Source: Lepisosteus oculatus
Taxonomy: Eukaryota; Chordata; Actinopteri; Semionotiformes; Lepisosteidae
DNA: 64,000 nt
Assembly (NCBI RefSeq): GCF_040954835.1
Contig: NC_090696.1
Span: forward strand, 77,499,722 to 77,563,721
Reading direction: 5' to 3'
In this document: positions 58,030 to 64,000 of the stretch, piece after piece
Layout of the letters: each line of letters starts with the position of its first letter
Position numbering within the stretch: the first letter of the stretch is position 1
Notes under the pieces: generated by a model
The model's input: the letters and a program-made list of their open reading frames with translations, nothing else
Told to the model about the DNA's origin: nothing
The model's database searches: none
Program-made: the position numbers and the translations under genes

Positions 58030-58607
58030 TCTTGTTAGTTTTTTTTTTATTCTTGGGACTAATTGATCGGCAGCACACACTTAAAAAAATCGTAGTTACC
58101 ACGTCTTATTCGTAACGTATTGCTTACTCTATAGTACCACCTAGTGCATTTATGAAGGAATCATTGCATAAAAACGGGGTTAAAATAAAAGTTTCAGGTC
58201 CACCTTGTAGTTGTGTAACGCTAGCCACTCTTATAGAAAACACGCCGCTTCTGCCGGTAGTAACTGTAACGCTACCACACAATAACCCTAAAGCTCAGTA
58301 TCGATAAAGAGCTCAGCCATGCGACCGAGGACACGTAATAGATCACTTCCTTTTCCGGTCACACCCTCCAATGAGAGCTAAGCTCTGTGGGCTCGAGGGG
58401 GCGTTTCCTTTCATGCTATTGGGCGGCTGATGACTCGCTTCCGTGGTTTGGAAGTCTCAAAATGGCAGCTGCTGCTGTTGTTAGGGAAGTTGTCACTTGA
58501 TTGACAACGTGATTGCGGACGGAGTGTGTTTCCCCAAAAGCGCGGCGGCAGTTCCGCATGCACCTGCAAACAGGTTTCTCTGCGCCCCGTGAAATGTGCG
58601 CCGTCAG
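58030..58607 (+). promoter_or_regulatory. AASDH: AASDH promoter and 5' UTR region
   Basis: The only interval between the PPAT poly(A) site and the AASDH ATG. GC content rises after 58320. CTATTGGGCGGC at about 58418 holds an inverted CCAAT (ATTGG) next to a GC-box-like GGGCGG. No TATA box is seen near the start. Confidence 0.45.
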
Positions 58608-61600
58608 ATGGACGGAGCCACGCTGCATGAGCTGGTGCGGGCGGCGGGCTGCGCTCATGGGCACAGAGTCGCCGTGCGCTTCGAGGACGGCACCGGGGCA
58701 GCCTGCGTTTCGCGCACTTACGCCGAGCTCCTGGCTTCGGCCGACGAGCTGAGCACCCTGTTGAAGAGGTGCCGCCACTTGCGAAACGAAAGGGTTTTTG
58801 GTTTGTACTGCCAGCCAGGGGTACATCTTGCCAGCTGGATTCTGGGGTAAGTCGACTTACTGCTGTTTGACATCGCCGCTGTTCTCGTTAATGGTTGAAA
58901 AATAAACAAATCCGCACGATTCATTCTCTCGTTATTTTATATCTTAGGTGTGTTAGGTGATCATTAGCGTATTCAGGTTGTTTTCAAGGCAGGGTTCACC
59001 TAGATCGTAGTAAATTAGTTGTTGTTTTGTGCCCAGGGTATAATCCGCTTTTGTACCGTGCGACATCACTGACAATTTCTGTGGTTCCTAACACATGTGA
59101 AGGAGGAGTATGCCACTATTCTGTTACGGGGCTCACAGCTCGTGTAGAAAATGCTGCGAGTTCAGTGTTTGATTAATATCCTCTTTCTGGCGTCCTGTCC
59201 AACAGAATTCTTCAGGTTCCTGCTGCCTACCTGCCGGTCGATCCAGAGGCCCCCTCGCAGCTGTCGGCCGGCGTTTTGCGCCAGAGCGGGCTAGAGTACA
59301 TCCTCGTCCAGAGTGACCTGATTCAGGTTAGGCGTTCAAACCTCACGTTTATGTTCAGGTGGCAGTTAAGCTCTGCCAGCATCCAGCGTTAACAAACACT
59401 TTCATTGCGTTATGGAGCAGTATTAACCTCAGTCAGGCTACAATAACAACAGGCTAAGACATCACCCAGCTATTTCTTGAAAGAAGCCAGGGTGTTATTC
59501 CATACTCCTACAACCCTCTGTGGGGAAAAAAAAAAAACACAACTGATCTCTTCTAATCAGTTTTAAATGTCAGCTAACTTCACAAATCACTCAGTACATG
59601 AGAAATGGCATGTGAACTGCCACCTCCTGAAACCTGTCAGGAAATACTGCTCTGACAGAAACTCATAAACTCAAGGGCAGCCACTGTGTGTTGTCCTGCT
59701 GGTTGGCCTGTAGGTGGTGATCTTGTCTTTTAACTGAAAAATGGGTACATTATGTTTATAGTAGATGGTAAGCCTTTCCGTTATGTGTTGTGTGTCTTGT
59801 TGGTGTTTAAGAAGGTGTGTCAGGCAGTAGAAAGAGCAAAGAATCCCTTGCCTGTATGTCATGGATTAATTCCTTACTGGAGTCTCGGTTTGCAGGAGTC
59901 AGAGGCTTTGTTAGTGGGGATGTGTGATAGTAGTTCAGGTGGGCAGCTGCGTCGGCTGCAAAGGAACAAGTAATAGGCTTATTCCACGCTGAAAAGAGAA
60001 GAAAGAAAATGCAATGTTTCCGCTGTGGAGCCTTCGCTCACACCCGAAGAAGGCTCCACGGCCGAAACGTTGTTTTCTTTCTTTTCGTTTTGGAATGCGT
60101 TCTAGCCTGCCATGAAAGAGCCAAGGGTCGACAGAGATGGAGTACTGCTAGAGCATTAAGCATCCTTCTGATAACGGTAGCTTTACTTTTTAATTTCAAA
60201 TAAGTCCCTGGAAGCTCTTCCTTCTGGCTTAATGCAAGCATGTTGGATGAACAGTGCAAAAAAAGAAAGGTCAAGATATAGAAATGTTTACATAGAGTGA
60301 GATATGAGGGCAAGTCAAACGGCAGTTCACAAGTAATTTAAATATCAAGTTATGATGTTACACACAAGTTTTAAATATTGTTTAAATGATGAACGCTTTA
60401 AACAGTAAGGTTATTAGACCGTGGTAAAGTTTGTTTTTGCTAACCAAGCAGAAGAAGGCCTGTTGTCTGAGATGTACTGAAACAAAGGTTTTCATTATTT
60501 AAACCAACGTTTTTAGATAAACTCACAACCTTAACGCCTACTTTCTCTTTCTGTGGTGTCGCTAGCGGTTCCAGAATTCGTTTTCGACGTACTTGCGGCT
60601 GGAAGTAAGCGAAGAGCTGCCAAGCCTGAGCGTCCTGCTGGTCGAGGTCCGAGGAAGGGCGCCGAGCAGCCCGCTGGCCGGCGCCGGCTGGGGAGAGAGG
60701 GCCGCTGCGCAGGCGGACAGCAGGGCACCGGGCTCCCTCGCCTACATCCTGCACACATCGGGGACCACAGGACCCCCCAAAACCGTCCGAGTGCCCCACA
60801 GCTGCATAGTACCCAACATTTTGCATCTCAGGTGAGCGTGCACAATAGTTAGAACCCAAGCATTTCCTTTCTGCATTCGGTTGCTTGGGTGGACTCCTTA
60901 GTTTTTCAGCAGTCCATGGATGTTTTCTTCAGTTCTAGGCTTATGACTGTCCTGTGCCTGTAGAAAACAAAACAATTGATCTTTTTTGCATCATGATGAC
61001 CTGCTTTATCCCTTTGTAAATTGTAGCTTGTTTGGACTGGGGGCTTGTCCATACAGCTTGTTGGGGTTCACTATACAGTCTGACCCCAGAGGATGCATCC
61101 TGATGAGCTGAGCAGTAGAAAGCTACTGTTGGCCCCCTGTTGACATTGCTGGGGTTTCCTGAAATGCTGCCATGGCTGCCCTTCGCAGGTCTCTGTTCCA
61201 GATGACGCCAAAGGACGTGGTGTTCGTGGCCTCTCCTTTGACCTTTGACCCCTCAGTGGTGGAGCTGTTCCTTGCTCTGTCCACTGGAGCGTCTCTCCTG
61301 ATCGTTCCCTCCGTCGTTAAAATGATCCCCAGTAAACTGGCTGAGATTCTCTTCAAGCGTCACCACGTGTCCGTCATGCAGGTAAGCTCTTCGTGCAAGT
61401 TTGTGCAGTCGGGCTATTCAGGTTAATACATATTGCTGTTTTGTGAATCGCAGGATACAGTAAGAAAACCATTCACACTCTGTCATGTTTGATTAGCGAT
61501 TTTATTGGAGACTGTTATTTTCTCTATAATGAATATTTTAAACAATTAACTGTTTAAAGTTATTTTTCCAGGTGAGCTTTAACGTCACAGTTATTAAACT

Positions 61601-63401
61601 TAATTTTACACGCTTTTGTAAATTAGTCATTGCAGAATTATTAAAACTAAAGCATTTCGTCGGAATGTGTTAAAATCATGCTTGTGAAATCTAAATTTAA
61701 ATTGATCAGTAGTAAATGTGAAACATTCAGTTTTCCAGATGCATGCAAGCATAACATTCATGGTCTGTTTTTTTTTTTATTCGATTTCCAGTATATCCAG
61801 TCTTTTGCACATATGATACAAAAACATTTCACTGTCTTTGAGTAAAGAATTAAAGTGTGTTTAGTCCTTTTTTTGTATCTGGCATGTCTCTGATGTGTTG
61901 CTAACAGAAGGTGTACTTCTGCTTCAGTAGACTGTTTTCAAAGTAAAGGCGTAGGTGGGTGGGGGGGGAGACTCAACTGCTCACTACAGCATCTCTGCTC
62001 CGAACCATAGAGAGCAGAACAGAATTGCACTCGTTCAGCACTAGGTGGCGCTAAGCTTTCAAGAGTGCTGGCCGTACGTGCACAGAGCATGAGACTTTGT
62101 ATGCATATGGTATTCGGACCACTTTGCTCCACCAGTTAGGAGACCCTGTGTCCAAGGCCACCACTGGCAGGCTTGGTTCCCAGCCAGCAGGCCCAGGCTG
62201 TAGGTCTCCTCTGGCTCTTTCGATGAATCAGGACCTGCCTCCAGACCTGCAGGGACTCTTGCACTAGGGCAACGTAGGACAATGTGCAGCACTTTTATAA
62301 ATATTAGAAATTTAACCAAGTTAGGCAAAACCTGTATCACCATCTTGCTGTAATGTGTTGTACCAGTTCTAGTAGCTGTTTGGTTCAGTTTTGCTCAACT
62401 GATGGTGTGAAATTTTTTAATCCAAGTAGGATTCAGGAAAACTATTGAAAAGGATAAATCACAACATGTTAAGTTCCGGTTTACAAAAGCACTTTACAGA
62501 GAGCATGTTTTTTCATTGAAAATTATTTTTTTGTACAGCAGAGCAGAAGTCGAATCCAGCAGTTCAGGGTTCTTTCCATGAGGTAGCAGTTTTGGATTTC
62601 ATATAACCTTGAAAATAAGTGGATCTTCATTCACTTTCTTTAGCATGCTCTGTTTTTCTCGGTCCAATCCAAGTGATTTGCATTTGCCTAGGGAGAAATA
62701 TTCACGCTCTGTTGCGAATGTGACCCAGTTGTTGAACATTTAATAATAATAATAATAATAATTGCTTACACTTATATAGCGCTTTTCTGGACACTCCACT
62801 CAAAGCGCTTTACAGGTAATGGGGACTCCCCTCCACCACCACCAATGTGCAGCATCCACCTGGATGATGCGACGGCAGCCATAGTGCGCCAGAACGCTCA
62901 CCACACATCAGCTATCAGTGGGGAGGAGAGCAGAGTAATGTAGCCAATTCATAGAAGGGGATTATTAGGAGGCCATGATTGGTAAGGGCCAATTGGAAAT
63001 TTGGCCAGGACACATTTGTTTCGGTGTCGTGAGTAGAGTCCCAGCCGTGTAGCTGTTGTGAGCAGGCTGACCTTTCCTCTCCCAGCCCGGAGACTGCGAG
63101 GGCGCTCTGTGGGCTTGCAGTGCTAATGGAATTATCCTCTCCCTGTGTCGTCTGCCTAGGCCACTCCAACACTGATCAAAATGTTTGGCACCAGCCTGCT
63201 CCAAACTACAGTGCTGTCGGCCGCCACCTCCTTACGCGTTCTGGCACTTGGCGGGGAAGCTTTTCCTTGCCTGTCTGTCCTCAGGAGCTGGAAGGAGGAA
63301 GGGAACCAAACCCAGGTCTTTAATCTCTATGGCATCACTGAGGTGTCCTGCTGGGCAACCTGCTACCAGATTCCAGAAGGAGCTGTCGGGAGCAGCTCTG
63401 C
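58608..63401 (+). CDS. AASDH: AASDH (5' part), acyl-CoA synthetase family member / aminoadipate-semialdehyde dehydrogenase-like
   Basis: Coding exons 58608..58846, 59206..59326, 60566..60831, 61189..61381 and 63160..63401 join in phase into 353 codons; the gene continues past the right edge. Adenylation-domain motifs are clear: YCQPGVHLASWILGILQVP, the phosphate-binding loop YILHTSGTTGPPK (TSGTTG at residues 184-189), SPLTFDPSVVELFLALS.GA, LRVLALGGEAFP and NLYGITEVS. The phosphopantetheine carrier and C-terminal beta-propeller expected for the family lie outside the window. The protein activates a beta-amino or similar carboxylic acid as an adenylate; its physiological substrate in animals is unsettled. 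The start chosen is the first ATG in frame, matching the family's short N-terminus (LHELV). The order PAICS-PPAT-AASDH matches human 4q12. Confidence 0.92.
59455..59590 (+). repeat. Dispersed repeat family R copy in AASDH intron 2
   Basis: AAGACATCACCCAGCTATTT, CTTGAAAGAAGCCAGGGTGT, ATTCCATACTCCTACAACCC and TCTGTGGGG followed by an A-run: the same block order as the other copies. Confidence 0.6.
59938..60110. repeat. Hairpin MITE-like element, copy in AASDH intron 2
   Basis: GGCTGCAAAGGAACAAGTAA, GCTTATTCCACGCTGAAAAG, GCAATGTTTCCGCTGTGGAG and, inverted, GAAGAAGGCTCCACGGCCGA AACGTTG, TTTCTTTTCGTTTTGGAAT. It is a nearly full hairpin. Confidence 0.65.
62741..63013 (-). repeat. 5S-type SINE3, tail-side fragment with (AAT)n
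   Basis: Begins with (AAT)n, then TATATAGCGCTTTTCTGGAC, AAGCGCTTTACAGGTAATGG and GGCCAATTGGAAATTTGGCC. It is 5'-truncated relative to 10858-11416 and lies in AASDH intron 4, ending about 145 bases before exon 5. Confidence 0.8.
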
Positions 63402-63585
63402 GTAAGTGCGGTTTCATTTTCCCTGGCCCGTGTTGCGGAGGGAATATGTGGAAGGGATGAGCAGCCCCGTGCAGCAGCCTTGCCGACCCCACTAATGCAG
63501 ATCTGTTTCACTCCCATGACAGTGAGTTTTCCGAGCTGGGATGTGTGGCGCTCGTGAATTAAAAGAAATAGCAGTGGTGACTATT

Positions 63586-64000
63586 GCAGCTTGCCAGCAG
63601 TCATGTCACCCTGCAGCTCCCAGCTGGCAGCCCACTGCAGCTAAGCAGGTGTGAGCCTGGTCAGGACTTGGATAGGAGACCCACTGGGAAGCTATGGTGG
63701 CTGCTGGAAGAGGTGTTAGTGGGACCAGCGGGGGAGGCTCACCCTGCGGTCTGTGTGGGTCCTGATGCCCCGGTATAGTGGCGGGGACACTATGCTGTAG
63801 TGGGCGCCCTCTTTCGGATGAGACGTTTAACCGAGGTCCTGACTCTCAGTGGTCATTAAAGATCCCCCCTGAGCAATTCTGGATAAGAGTAGGGAGTTAT
63901 CCCAGTGAATGTATTGTCCCCGTGTATGATGGGCCTGCACTTGCCCTGCGATGGACTGGCGCCCAGTCCAGGGTGTACCCTGCCAGTTTGGCAAAGGACA
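63586..64000 (+). repeat. 5S-rRNA-headed SINE3, reaching the window end
   Basis: The head shows the 5S internal control region: CAGCTAAGCAGGTGTGAGCC, TGGTCAGGACTTGG and the C-box-like GGATAGGAGACC (63670-63681). The body (CTGTGTGGGTCCTGATGCCC, TTTCGGATGAGACGTTTAAC) matches the copy at 10858-11416. The tail is different: it ends with GCGATGGACTGGCGCCCAGT and GTCCAGGGTGTACCCTGCC. Confidence 0.8.

Overview
The window looks like nuclear DNA of a ray-finned fish. It carries vertebrate exon/intron genes with GT-AG introns, CpG-rich first exons, AATAAA-type poly(A) signals and many fish-style short retroelements. Gene content and order suggest a genome with an unduplicated, ancestral arrangement, such as a holostean (gar or bowfin). 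That assignment is an inference; no species-specific marker was recognised.

Layout from left to right: (1) the last three coding exons of DLC1 (+, START domain, 41-1596) with its 3' UTR; (2) about 5 kb of AT-rich intergenic DNA; (3) TRMT9B (-, 8277-11691, with a CpG-rich probable 5' noncoding exon ending at 14616); (4) about 10 kb of intergenic DNA with repeats and an 11-unit, 46-bp minisatellite; (5) complete LONRF1 (+, 12 coding exons, 25108-35455, 745 aa); (6) complete PAICS (-, 9 coding exons, 37882-42120, 426 aa); (7) complete PPAT (+, 11 coding exons, 42837-56440, 510 aa), divergent from PAICS across a 0.7-kb GC-rich promoter; (8) inside PPAT intron 1, on the opposite strand, an unnamed gene (43641-50367, 8 predicted coding exons, about 603 aa) with three Myb/SANT-like DNA-binding domains; (9) the first five coding exons of AASDH (+, 58608-63401), which runs off the right edge.

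Functionally, PPAT performs the committed first step of de novo purine synthesis. PAICS performs the consecutive AIR carboxylase and SAICAR synthetase steps. Their head-to-head arrangement fits shared control. DLC1 (Rho-GAP), TRMT9B (tRNA methyltransferase-like) and LONRF1 (RING/LON protein) keep the order and relative orientation they have on human 8p22, while PAICS-PPAT-AASDH match human 4q12. The window therefore joins two blocks that are separate in human.

Repeats include 5S-rRNA-headed SINEs (SINE3 type), a hairpin-shaped MITE-like family (seven copies), a further dispersed family (eight or more fragments), a tRNA-headed SINE and several minisatellites. The strongest candidate for something undescribed is the nested triple Myb/SANT gene, all of whose introns are phase 1.
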